NCBI GenBank assembly: GCA_963809795.1
Contig: CAWELN010000029.1
Coordinates: 1-14,677, forward strand
Length of the DNA: 14,677 nucleotides
Direction of reading: 5' to 3'
DNA from: DASUAS01 sp963809795
GTDB taxonomy: Bacteria > Actinomycetota > Acidimicrobiia > IMCC26256 > DASPTH01
Shown here: one piece after another, positions 6,499-12,495 of the stretch
Numbering within the stretch: position 1 is the stretch's first letter
Layout: every line of letters starts with the position of its first letter
Translations under genes and position numbers: made by a program
The notes under the pieces: generated by a model
Told to the model about the DNA's origin: nothing
What the model saw: the letters and a program-made list of their open reading frames with translations, nothing else
The model's database searches: none

Positions 6499-6542
6499 CG
6501 TTTGCGTGCGCCCGGTACGCCCGTCCGCGATCGGTTCCGGGC

Positions 6543-6557
6543 TACAACGGTGGCGTG
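6543..6557 (+). promoter_or_regulatory. Leaderless-type promoter (TACAAC) of the NTF2-like gene
   Basis: TACAAC (6543-6548) is a near match to TANNNT (last base C). Six nt (GGTGGC) separate it from the GTG at 6555. This is the same spacing as the other three leaderless-type starts in the window, but the hexamer is the weakest of the four. Confidence 0.35.
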
Positions 6558-6929
6558 GTCGACCGCGCCGGCGTCGCGGAGTGGATCGAGGAGTACGAGC
6601 GGGCCTGGCGCTCGCCGGGCACGGCCGCGCTCGGGACGCTGTTCGCGGATGACGCCTCCTACACACCGTCGCCGTGGGCGGAGCCCGTGCGCGGCCTCGA
6701 GGAGCTCGCCCGGTTCTGGGAGCGCGAGCGCGACGGTGCCGGCGAGGGTTTCAGGATGCGGAGTGAGATCGTCGGCATCGACGGCGCGACCGCGGTGGTC
6801 CGCGTCGCGGTCGACTACGACGACGGCGAGCGATGGCGCGACCTGTGGATCGTCACCTTCGACACCGAGCGCCGGTGCCGGACGTTCGAGGAGTGGCCGT
6901 TCGCCATCGATCAGCCGGACGGGCACTGA
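6555..6929 (+). CDS. NTF2-like / SnoaL-like protein
   Basis: A 124-residue cone-shaped alpha+beta barrel protein of the NTF2-like superfamily. Typical pattern: an N-terminal helix (VAEWIEEYERAWRS), then LGTLFADDASYTPSPWAEPVRGLEELARFWERE, in which an aspartate follows the first helices and a strand carries the YTPSPW pocket. The beta sheet (IVGIDGATAVVRVAVDYDDGERWRDLWIVTFD) follows. Members include SnoaL-type cyclases, ketosteroid-isomerase-like enzymes and many uncharacterised binding proteins; the residues here do not fix which. The GTG start at 6555 is inferred from the upstream TACAAC hexamer with 6-nt spacing and from the family's normal length. It diverges from the crotonase at 6486. A thioesterase-like gene follows on the same strand but has a separate promoter. 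Confidence 0.75.
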   Translation: MVDRAGVAEWIEEYERAWRSPGTAALGTLFADDASYTPSPWAEPVRGLEELARFWERERDGAGEGFRMRSEIVGIDGATAVVRVAVDYDDGERWRDLWIVTFDTERRCRTFEEWPFAIDQPDGH

Positions 6930-6951
6930 GGACCGGGGTCGGAGCCGCGTC

Positions 6952-6981
6952 TTGCGGCGCGTGCCCCTTCCTTCTTAGCCT
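6952..6981 (+). promoter_or_regulatory. Promoter of the double-hotdog gene (TTGCGG / TAGCCT)
   Basis: A -35-like TTGCGG (6952-6957) and a -10 box TAGCCT (6976-6981) are 18 nt apart. Transcription would start near 6988, giving a leader of about 27 nt that carries the AGGGGTGG (7003-7010) purine stretch before the ATG at 7015. The same TTGCGG hexamer occurs in the SDR-TetR promoter. Confidence 0.5.
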
Positions 6982-7014
6982 CGGGGCGAGGACGCGAGCT
7001 GCAGGGGTGGAGCC

Positions 7015-7872
7015 ATGGCATTGCGAGACATCCGAGAGCTGAAGAACGACCCCGAGGCGTACGCAGCGGAGCTGGAGCAGCGCTGGACCGGGCTGCTCAG
7101 CTACCGGTACATCGGCCGCAACCACGGCTCGATGAACACCGGTGAGATCGACAACACCGTGACCCTGCGCCGCGACATGCGCAACGCGACCGGTGGGCTG
7201 CTCGTCGCGCCCATCGCGATCAGCTCGCCGGAAGGCGACGTCGGCTCCGACCTCGTCACCGTCCCGAACCCGGTGATCCACTCGTGCCAGATCATCGATC
7301 CCGGGCGCGACGTCACGCGCATCGAGGTCATCGAGTCGGAGGTGCTGCACGCAGGCGCGCGGATGGGCTACAGCCGCTCGAAGATCGTCGACGCCGACGA
7401 TCACACTCGGGTCATCGCGTTCACGGAGGGGCAGGGCGCGAAGATCGGCGAGGTGCCCGAGGGACTCGAGAAGATGCCCGAGGACAAGCTCGAGATCGTC
7501 GACTCGCCCGACCTCCCACCCCTCTGGCAGGTCTTCGGCGCGTCCCGCCGCGACGACGGCCACTGGGCGCTCCCCGAGCTCTCGGTCGAGCTCGCGTCGC
7601 CCGACGCCGCGCTCCACATCGGTCCACAGCACGTCGTCCTGGAGACCGCCGCGACCGACGCCGCCGTCGCGCTCGCCGGCACCGACCAGCTGCAGATGCA
7701 GTCGTGGCACGTGATGTTCCTCGCCCGGGGCAAGGTCGGGCCGTTCCGGGTCGACAGCGAAGCGGCCCGCGGGCCGGGCGGTCGGGTCGGTGTCCGCATG
7801 GTGCTCCACGACGAGGGCAACCAGGACCGCGCGGTGACGTCGGCGACGGCGCTGTTCGCGGTGGTCGAGTAG
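7015..7872 (+). CDS. Double-hotdog protein, thioesterase-like
   Basis: A 285-residue cytosolic protein that reads as two hotdog folds in tandem. The first spans about 35-145: VTLRRDMRNATGGLLVAPIA, then VIESEVLHAGARMGYSRSKIVDADDHTRVIAFTEG, the usual strand pattern of the PaaI/4HBT-like group. The second spans about 185-285, with QLQMQSWHVMFLARGKVGPF, DSEAARGPGGRVGVRMVLHDEG and AVTSATALFAVV. Tandem hotdog proteins hydrolyse acyl-CoA thioesters or hydrate enoyl-CoAs; I do not see the MaoC hydratase motif, so a thioesterase-like role is more likely. The ATG at 7015 has a purine-rich stretch just upstream and its own promoter. Its stop codon is 4 bp from the stop of the convergent DUF899 gene; both stops lie in one 12-bp palindrome. 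Confidence 0.75.
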   Translation: MALRDIRELKNDPEAYAAELEQRWTGLLSYRYIGRNHGSMNTGEIDNTVTLRRDMRNATGGLLVAPIAISSPEGDVGSDLVTVPNPVIHSCQIIDPGRDVTRIEVIESEVLHAGARMGYSRSKIVDADDHTRVIAFTEGQGAKIGEVPEGLEKMPEDKLEIVDSPDLPPLWQVFGASRRDDGHWALPELSVELASPDAALHIGPQHVVLETAATDAAVALAGTDQLQMQSWHVMFLARGKVGPFRVDSEAARGPGGRVGVRMVLHDEGNQDRAVTSATALFAVVE

Positions 7873-7880
7873 CCGGCTAC
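7869..7880. other. 12-bp perfect palindrome containing two convergent stop codons
   Basis: GTAGCCGGCTAC reads the same on both strands. The TAG stop of the thioesterase-like gene (7870-7872) and the TAG stop of the DUF899 gene (7879-7877, minus strand) are its two halves. It is too short to be a good terminator by itself. Confidence 0.6.
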
Positions 7881-8593
7881 GTGTCGTAGGAGAGCTGTTC
7901 GTCCCAACCGTCCGGACGCCCTTCCGGGGTGAGGTCGAACAGGTTCCAGAGCGGTTCCAACGTGCCCAGGTGGCGCGGATCCTGTCCGGGGTCGGTGGGC
8001 GCGAAGAGGAGCTCGGAGCTCCAACTGTGCCGCACGGTGCCGTCGCCGGCGCGGCGTGAACACGTTGAGCATCGGGTCGGGGCCGTGCTCGCCGTCGCCG
8101 TGGTAGTCGCGACGGAACGTGTTCCCCGCCGACGACACCAGTCGGAGGTTGCGCCAGCCGCGGTCTTCGGCGACGACCGCCATCCGTGCGAACGGCACCC
8201 CCGCCACCACGACCAGCCCCAAGTTCTGCGCCACGTGCGCGGCGGCGCCGTCGAGCTGGTCGAGCAAGGCGGTGCACGACGGGCAGGGCGTCGCTTCGAG
8301 CGGCCACGGGCCAGAGGTCCCGACGGTGGTGCAGGCCGGTCGTCCCCCGCGTGCCGCGGGAACATCCAGTGATAGATCGCCAACGAGGTGTGACCGCCGA
8401 AGAGGCCGGACAGTCGCACGCGCCCGTCAGCGCCGACGAACTCGTAGTCCTCGGGCACCGTGCCGCCGGGCGGGAGAGCCCGTCGCGCGACGGCGACGCG
8501 CTCCATGGCGCGCCGCAGCTCGATCTCGTCGTCGAGCAGCTGGTCACGGGCGCGGCGGTACTCCGCCGATTCGCCCGGAAACGTGAGGTTCAT
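7877..8593 (-). CDS. DUF899 thioredoxin-like protein with two compensating frameshifts
   Basis: A thioredoxin-fold protein of the DUF899 family. The open frame begins well (FPGESAEYRRARDQLLDDEIELRRAMERVAVARRALP, then LFGGHTSLAIYHWMFPRHAGDDRP) and ends well (GTVRHSWSSELLFAPTDPGQDPRHLGTLEPLWNLFDLTPEG). Its middle is Arg/Pro-rich nonsense. The missing core, PCPSCTALLDQLDGAAAHVAQ to WRNLRLVSSAGNTFRRDYHGDGEHGPDPMLNVF, sits in another frame of the same strand. One shift (1 nt lost) lies between about 8300 and 8350; the second (1 nt gained) lies at about 8046-8062. They cancel, so the frame stays open while about 85 residues, including the CPSC motif (8285-8274), are wrong. The ATG at 8593 has AGGAG (8605-8601) 7 nt upstream; an earlier ATG at 8662 lacks support. 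Cause: sequencing error or a damaged gene. Function of the family is not established. Confidence 0.8.
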   Translation of the reverse strand: MNLTFPGESAEYRRARDQLLDDEIELRRAMERVAVARRALPPGGTVPEDYEFVGADGRVRLSGLFGGHTSLAIYHWMFPRHAGDDRPAPPSGPLARGRSKRRPARRAPPCSTSSTAPPRTWRRTWGWSWWRGCRSHGWRSSPKTAAGATSDWCRRRGTRSVATTTATASTAPTRCSTCSRRAGDGTVRHSWSSELLFAPTDPGQDPRHLGTLEPLWNLFDLTPEGRPDGWDEQLSYDT

Positions 8594-8736
8594 CGGATCA
8601 CTCCTGGGGTCGCCGGGTAGGAAATGCCCTCGGGTCTGACGCCCGCGATCCCGGGAATTCATCGCCGCGTCGTACCCCGACGCCCTCCACCGACCATTCT
8701 GTCGGGCACAGGTGTCGTGGTGAGAGAGGAGCGGTC

Positions 8737-9513
8737 GTGAGTGACGAGAGGCTGGCGGGACGGCGGGTGCTCGTGGTCGGTGCTTCCACGGGAATCGGGC
8801 GCGTGATCGGCCGGCGGCTGTGCGCCGCCGGTGCGCACGTGGCCTTCGCCGCCCGCCGCGGTGAGGTCTGCGAGGAGGCCGCCCGGGAAGCGGGTGGTGT
8901 CGCGATCGGCCTCTCGTGCGACGTCACCGATGAAGAGCAGTGCACGCGCGTCATCGCCGACACGGTCGAAGGGTTGGGCGGCCTCGACGACGTCGTGTAT
9001 TCGACTGGTGCCATCAGCATCATCGCGTTGGCCGAAGCGAACACGGAATGGTGGCGACGGACGTTCGAGACCAACGTCATGGGTGCGGCGCTCATCACGA
9101 AAGCGGCGTTGCCCCATCTGCAGCAGTCGACGGGGTCGGTGATCTACCTCTCGTCGGTGTCGAGCATCGGGGCGGTGTGGCCGGGCATCGGCGTGTACAC
9201 GGCGACCAAGGCGGCGCTGAACCGGATGGTCGAGACGTGGCGATCCGAGCATCCCGAGATCGGCTTCACCCGCATCTTCGTCGGTCCGACCGACGAGTCG
9301 GCGACCGGCACCGAGTTCGACATGAGCGCGGTGGAGCACATGGCGCGCTGGCCCGCGATGGGTGTGCAGTCGGGAGCCATGTGCACGCCGACGTGCATCT
9401 CGGAAGCGGTCGAGATGGTCCTGAGCAGCTCGTCACGCGTGTGGGACGTGACCGTCGTGCCGAAGGATCCGGCGCTGCCGTGGGCGTTCGACGCCGGTGG
9501 GGCCCTGGCCTGA
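8737..9513 (+). CDS. Short-chain dehydrogenase/reductase (SDR)
   Basis: A 258-residue NAD(P)-dependent oxidoreductase with a Rossmann fold. GASTGIG at 15-21 is the dinucleotide motif, CDVT (61-64) follows the third strand, and STGA (89-92) stands in for the usual NNAG. N113 (ETNVMGA), a serine at about 139-143 (YLSSVSS) and Y154-x3-K158 (YTATK) complete the classical catalytic tetrad. The C-terminal third (SEHPEIGFTRIFVGPT, then MARWPAMGVQSGAMCTPTCISEAVEMVLSS) is less like typical ketoreductases and suggests a distinct substrate pocket. The GTG at 8737 is chosen because AGGAG (8727-8731) is 5 nt upstream. It diverges from DUF899 across 143 bp and is followed by a second SDR that has its own promoter. 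Substrate unknown; the neighbours suggest an acyl or ring compound. Confidence 0.9.
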   Translation: MSDERLAGRRVLVVGASTGIGRVIGRRLCAAGAHVAFAARRGEVCEEAAREAGGVAIGLSCDVTDEEQCTRVIADTVEGLGGLDDVVYSTGAISIIALAEANTEWWRRTFETNVMGAALITKAALPHLQQSTGSVIYLSSVSSIGAVWPGIGVYTATKAALNRMVETWRSEHPEIGFTRIFVGPTDESATGTEFDMSAVEHMARWPAMGVQSGAMCTPTCISEAVEMVLSSSSRVWDVTVVPKDPALPWAFDAGGALA

Positions 9514-9555
9514 GCGGTCGGTGTCTCGCTCGGTCGCCGACGTCCCGCGGTCAGC

Positions 9556-9584
9556 TTGCGGCGGCCCGCTCCGCTCCCTAGGGT
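9556..9584 (+). promoter_or_regulatory. Promoter of the SDR-TetR unit
   Basis: A -35-like TTGCGG (9556-9561) is followed after exactly 17 nt by a -10 box TAGGGT (9579-9584). Transcription would start near 9591, inside the adjoining palindrome. This is the best complete two-box promoter in the window. Confidence 0.6.
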
Positions 9585-9600
9585 GAAACTGTACCGTTTC
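9585..9600. promoter_or_regulatory. Palindromic operator candidate for the TetR regulator
   Basis: GAAACTGTACCGTTTC is a 16-bp palindrome with 7 of 8 base pairs matching (only the sixth pair fails). It abuts the -10 box and covers the predicted transcription start. A bound repressor would block the promoter. The TetR gene at 10558 lies downstream on the same strand, so autoregulation is the natural reading. I found no second copy of the site in the window. Confidence 0.6.
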
Positions 9601-9652
9601 GTTTCGAACGGACCGAGGCCGTCGGCGACGGGCCGGCAGAGGGGGCGTTCGC

Positions 9653-10471
9653 ATGCGGGTCGAGGGCAAGGTCGCGTTGGTCACCGGCGGCACGCGGGGG
9701 ATCGGTCGGGGCGTCGTGGAGATGCTCGCCGCCCAGGGGGCGGCGGTGGTGTTCACCGGCCGGTCGGAGGACGCCGGTCGCGCGGTCGAGGCCGGCGTCA
9801 AGGAGGCGGGCGGTGAGGCGATGTACCTCCGCGCCGACAACGGCGTCGAAGAGGAGGTCGCGGGCGCAGTGGCGGCGACCGTCGAGCGGTACGGCCGGTT
9901 GACGACGCTGGTGAACAACGCGATCGCGTCCGACGACGTCGGCAGCGGCAAGGACAGCCACGTCGACGAGATCGACAACGACACGTTCGATCAGATCCTG
10001 CGCATCGCGTTGATGGGCACGGTCTGGGCGAGCAAGTACGCGATCCCGGAGATGCGCAAGGCGGGCAGCGGTTCGATCGTGAACATCTCCGCGAGCTCCT
10101 CGAAGTCGGCGCTCCCCCACCGGCCCGCCTACCACGCGTCCAAAGGTGCCATCAACGCCCTGACCCGCCAGATGGCGGTCGACTTCGGCAAGGACGACAT
10201 CCGCACCAACGCCATCATCGTCGGATTCATCTTCACCGGTTCGGAGGCGATGAGCGCCATCCTCGACAACCCGCAGTACCGGGCCGCGTTCGAGAAGAAC
10301 ATCATGGTGCCGCGCTTCGGCGAGCCGGCCGACATCGCCGCCGGAGTCGTCTACCTGGCCTCCGACGAGTCGAAGTACGTCACCGGCATCGAGCTCACCA
10401 TCGACGGGGGCGCGCTGTGCCACCAGGCACTCCCGGAGCTCGACTTCGAGGGCATGCGCGCGGGCGAGTAA
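9653..10471 (+). CDS. SDR-family oxidoreductase
   Basis: A 272-residue classical-type SDR. TGGTRGIG (11-18) binds the cofactor; ADN (61-63), LVNNAIAS (86-93), a serine in SIVNISASSS (about 141-150) and Y160-x3-K164 (YHASK) are in place. The C-terminal IDGGALCH (250-257) is the familiar SDR ending. The conserved Asn of the helix-4 region appears to be Ala here (RIALMGT instead of NxxG), leaving Ser-Tyr-Lys. An insert at about 94-108 (DDVGSGKDSHVDEID) lengthens the loop before helix 4. The ATG at 9653 follows AGAGGGGG (9638-9645) by 7 nt. A promoter and palindrome lie directly upstream, and a TetR gene follows 86 bp after, so the SDR is probably repressed by that TetR and induced by a substrate-like ligand. 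Substrate not identifiable. Confidence 0.9.
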   Translation: MRVEGKVALVTGGTRGIGRGVVEMLAAQGAAVVFTGRSEDAGRAVEAGVKEAGGEAMYLRADNGVEEEVAGAVAATVERYGRLTTLVNNAIASDDVGSGKDSHVDEIDNDTFDQILRIALMGTVWASKYAIPEMRKAGSGSIVNISASSSKSALPHRPAYHASKGAINALTRQMAVDFGKDDIRTNAIIVGFIFTGSEAMSAILDNPQYRAAFEKNIMVPRFGEPADIAAGVVYLASDESKYVTGIELTIDGGALCHQALPELDFEGMRAGE

Positions 10472-10509
10472 GCGGCGGCAGGAGCGCACGTGGAGCGGTA
10501 CCCGACCCT

Positions 10510-10532
10510 CGGCGGGTTGGTCGACCCCGCCG
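10510..10532 (+). terminator. Hairpin between the SDR and TetR genes
   Basis: CGGCGGG (10510-10516) pairs with CCCGCCG (10526-10532) around a 9-nt loop, between the SDR stop (10471) and the TetR start (10558). It has no T-tract and may be a partial terminator that lowers TetR expression, or a stabilising 3' end. Confidence 0.35.
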
Positions 10533-10557
10533 CGCCGGCCCGGGGAGCTTGAGGCCG

Positions 10558-11133
10558 GTGTCGCCGCGCCCGCGGCGTGCGCAGGACCCGATCCTCCAGG
10601 CGACGCTCGACGTCATCGCCGAACAAGGGGTGGTCGGGATCAGCGTCGACACGGTCGCGGCGCGCGCGACGGTCAGCAAAGCGACGATCTACCGCCACTG
10701 GGGCTCGCGAGCGCGGCTCATCCACGCGGCCATCTCGTCGTTGCAGCAGCCGACCGCGGATCCTGACACCGGATCGCTGCGGGGGGACCTCACCGTCCTG
10801 CTGCAACACCTCGTCGCGTACTTCGACGCGCCGAACATCGCGCGCGTCTTCCCGTCGTTCGTCGACGCGGCCGTGCGTGATCCGGAGCTCGCCGCGCTGC
10901 GTCAGGAGACCCTGCGAACGGGACGCGCCAGCTTCGAGCGGGTCGTGCAGCTCGCCATCGAACGCGGTGAGCTCGCCGACGACGTCGACGTCGCGCTCGT
11001 CGTCGACCTCGCGAGGTCACCGATCATCTACCGGCGGGTCGTGGCGCAGACGGCGGTACGTACGGCAGACGTCGCACCCATCGTCGATGCCGTGTTGGCG
11101 GCGTTCGGCTCGGCGCCCGCGCCGTCGACCTGA
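10558..11133 (+). CDS. TetR/AcrR-family transcriptional regulator
   Basis: A 191-residue one-component repressor. The N-terminal DNA-binding domain is clear: DPILQATLDVIAEQGVVGIS (10-29) is helix 1, and VDTVAARATVSKATIYRHWGSRARLI (30-55) contains the helix-turn-helix with the family's typical KATIYRHW. The C-terminal part (about 70-185) is all-helical and should bind a small ligand and dimerise; it cannot be matched to a known ligand. The GTG at 10558 is preferred because GGGGAG (10542-10547) lies 10 nt upstream and the earlier in-frame codons read as non-coding Arg/Gly/Pro. It follows an SDR gene on the same strand, and a palindrome sits in that SDR's promoter, so it probably represses the SDR and itself. 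It converges on the siderophore-interacting protein with only 16 bp between stops. Confidence 0.9.
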   Translation: MSPRPRRAQDPILQATLDVIAEQGVVGISVDTVAARATVSKATIYRHWGSRARLIHAAISSLQQPTADPDTGSLRGDLTVLLQHLVAYFDAPNIARVFPSFVDAAVRDPELAALRQETLRTGRASFERVVQLAIERGELADDVDVALVVDLARSPIIYRRVVAQTAVRTADVAPIVDAVLAAFGSAPAPST

Positions 11134-11149
11134 CCGACCGGTACGAGGG

Positions 11150-11905
11150 TCAGTCGCGTCCGGGTTCGCCGTGGCTGGCGTTGGCGACGCCGGCGCGCCA
11201 GTACGACTTGGGCGCGATCCGGGTCGCGTCGAGCCCGCGGTCCAGAAGCGACGCGCGCATCGCGCTGACGACGCTCAGCTCTCCTGCCAGGTACGCACGG
11301 CCCGCGCCGTCACCGAGCTCGACCCCGGCGAGCGCGTCGACCAACCGTTCGGCATCGGCCGCCGACGCGCCGCCGCGGTGCACGTACCGAAGGCCCGGCA
11401 GCTCGACGCCGGGCACCTCGTCCGCGCTCGAGTCGACCGAGATCACGAGCGTCGCACGCGCCGGGTCCGCCAGGCTCTCCGCCATCGCGCACGCGGCCGG
11501 GAGGAACGACTCGTCGCCGGCGAACAGGTGCCAGCTCGCGTCGCCGTCGACCGTCACCTTGCCACGCGGGCCGATGGCCTCGAGTCGGTCGCCGGCCCGG
11601 GCATCGCCGAACCACCTCGCACCGGGTCCGTCCCCGTGCAGGACCGCATCAACCGCGATCGTCGTCGCGCCGGCGTCGAACGAGCGGATCGTGTACCGGC
11701 GGCGTACCTCCGCCCCGTCCTCGTCGGCGATGCCGAACATGAGGTCCTGGCCGGGCTCGTACCGGAGCCCGGCCAGCGCGTCGCCGCCGAACACGACGCG
11801 GCGCATCGAGGGCGTGAGCGACACGGCGTGGACGACCTCGAGGTCGTACACGTCGGCGCCGATGCGCGCGGCCAGGGCCCGGCTGTCGCCTGCGCTCGTG
11901 ACCAC
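11150..11905 (-). CDS. Siderophore-interacting protein (ViuB-type flavin reductase)
   Basis: A 251-residue cytosolic flavoprotein that reduces ferric siderophores to release iron. The N-terminal beta-barrel FAD domain shows the family marks RRRYTIRSFD (68-77), RWFGDARAGDRLEAIGPRGK (97-116) and an early SLTPSMRRVVFGGD (29-42). The NAD(P)H domain begins with SWHLFAGDESFLPA (124-137) and includes YLAGE (205-209) and the C-terminal KSYWRAGVAN (233-242), close to the KAYWRxG ending of ViuB and YqjH relatives. I chose the GTG at 11905, which has GGGAGG (11918-11913) 7 nt upstream; the longer open frame reaching 12169 overlaps the next gene and is Arg-rich noise. Upstream on the same strand is a 129-residue protein, 62 bp away, which may be co-transcribed. 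No siderophore synthesis or uptake gene is in the window. Confidence 0.92.
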   Translation of the reverse strand: MVTSAGDSRALAARIGADVYDLEVVHAVSLTPSMRRVVFGGDALAGLRYEPGQDLMFGIADEDGAEVRRRYTIRSFDAGATTIAVDAVLHGDGPGARWFGDARAGDRLEAIGPRGKVTVDGDASWHLFAGDESFLPAACAMAESLADPARATLVISVDSSADEVPGVELPGLRYVHRGGASAADAERLVDALAGVELGDGAGRAYLAGELSVVSAMRASLLDRGLDATRIAPKSYWRAGVANASHGEPGRD

Positions 11906-11967
11906 TTCCCGACCTCCCGCCGCCGTCCGCCTGCGTCCCGCCCATCTTGGTCGGTGGCGGCGCGAGA

Positions 11968-12357
11968 TCACCCGTCGTGCGTCGACTCCAGCCGAGCGAC
12001 GAGCGCGTCGGGGTCGGCAACGGTGACGGTCAACGCCGAGTGACCCTTCCTGCGGAGCGGCGAGGGCACGCGCTCCCGGAAGTGGACGCAGACGCCGGCG
12101 TCGCGGTTGGTGCCGAAGGTCAGCCCGTCGTCGACCATCGAACCGCGTGCACCGGCGGCGGTCCACCACCGGTAGTTGCGGGTGACGTGCGCGCCGTCGA
12201 TGTTGGTGAGCGGGGTCTCCATCTTCATGAACCCGAAGCGCGCGACGAATTTGCCGTCCGGGGTGATGGTGACGCCATCGGTGTGGCGGTGCAGCCCGAA
12301 CGGCAGCCAGAAGGGCGCCAGGCGATTGTCGACCGCGTAGGGGAAGAAGTCAGCCAT
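11968..12357 (-). CDS. Small hypothetical protein, perhaps a PH-like fold
   Basis: A 129-residue soluble protein that I do not recognise by name. It starts MADFFPYAVDNRLAPFWLPFG and is rich in predicted beta strands (GVTITPDGKFVARFGFMKMETPLTNIDG, RNYRWWTAA, LTFGTNRDAGVCVHFRE). It ends with HSALTVTVADPDALVARL, which resembles the strand-plus-helix ending of bacterial PH-like domains; this is inference only. There is no signal peptide or membrane segment. The ATG at 12357 is the most natural start, because the earlier in-frame extension to 12462 is Arg-rich. There is no good ribosome binding site, so the start is not certain. The gene is followed by the siderophore-interacting protein 62 bp downstream and diverges from the amidohydrolase. 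Confidence 0.7.
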   Translation of the reverse strand: MADFFPYAVDNRLAPFWLPFGLHRHTDGVTITPDGKFVARFGFMKMETPLTNIDGAHVTRNYRWWTAAGARGSMVDDGLTFGTNRDAGVCVHFRERVPSPLRRKGHSALTVTVADPDALVARLESTHDG

Positions 12358-12444
12358 CGTCGACCACGACCGAGTCTCCCAGCGTCGAACGTCGCCGAGC
12401 AACCCTGCGGGCGTGCGTCGCGCCGGAGCACGCGGCAGGATTCC

Positions 12445-12460
12445 GGCGGCGAGCGCCGCC
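12445..12460. promoter_or_regulatory. Small palindromic hairpin in the divergent intergenic region
   Basis: GGCGGC (12445-12450) and GCCGCC (12455-12460) pair around GAGC, about 35 nt before the amidohydrolase start and within the 138-bp gap between divergent genes. No TANNNT box with good spacing was seen on either strand here. It could be an operator half-site pair or chance in GC-rich DNA. Confidence 0.25.
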
Positions 12461-12495
12461 ACCTTCCCCCGATGCGGACGACCCGGAGGTCACCC

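Noticed and set aside
6853..8547. A 564-codon minus-strand frame across the hotdog and DUF899 genes
   Set aside because: It is antisense to the hotdog gene and in the wrong frame for DUF899, with Arg-rich composition. The real genes explain the region.
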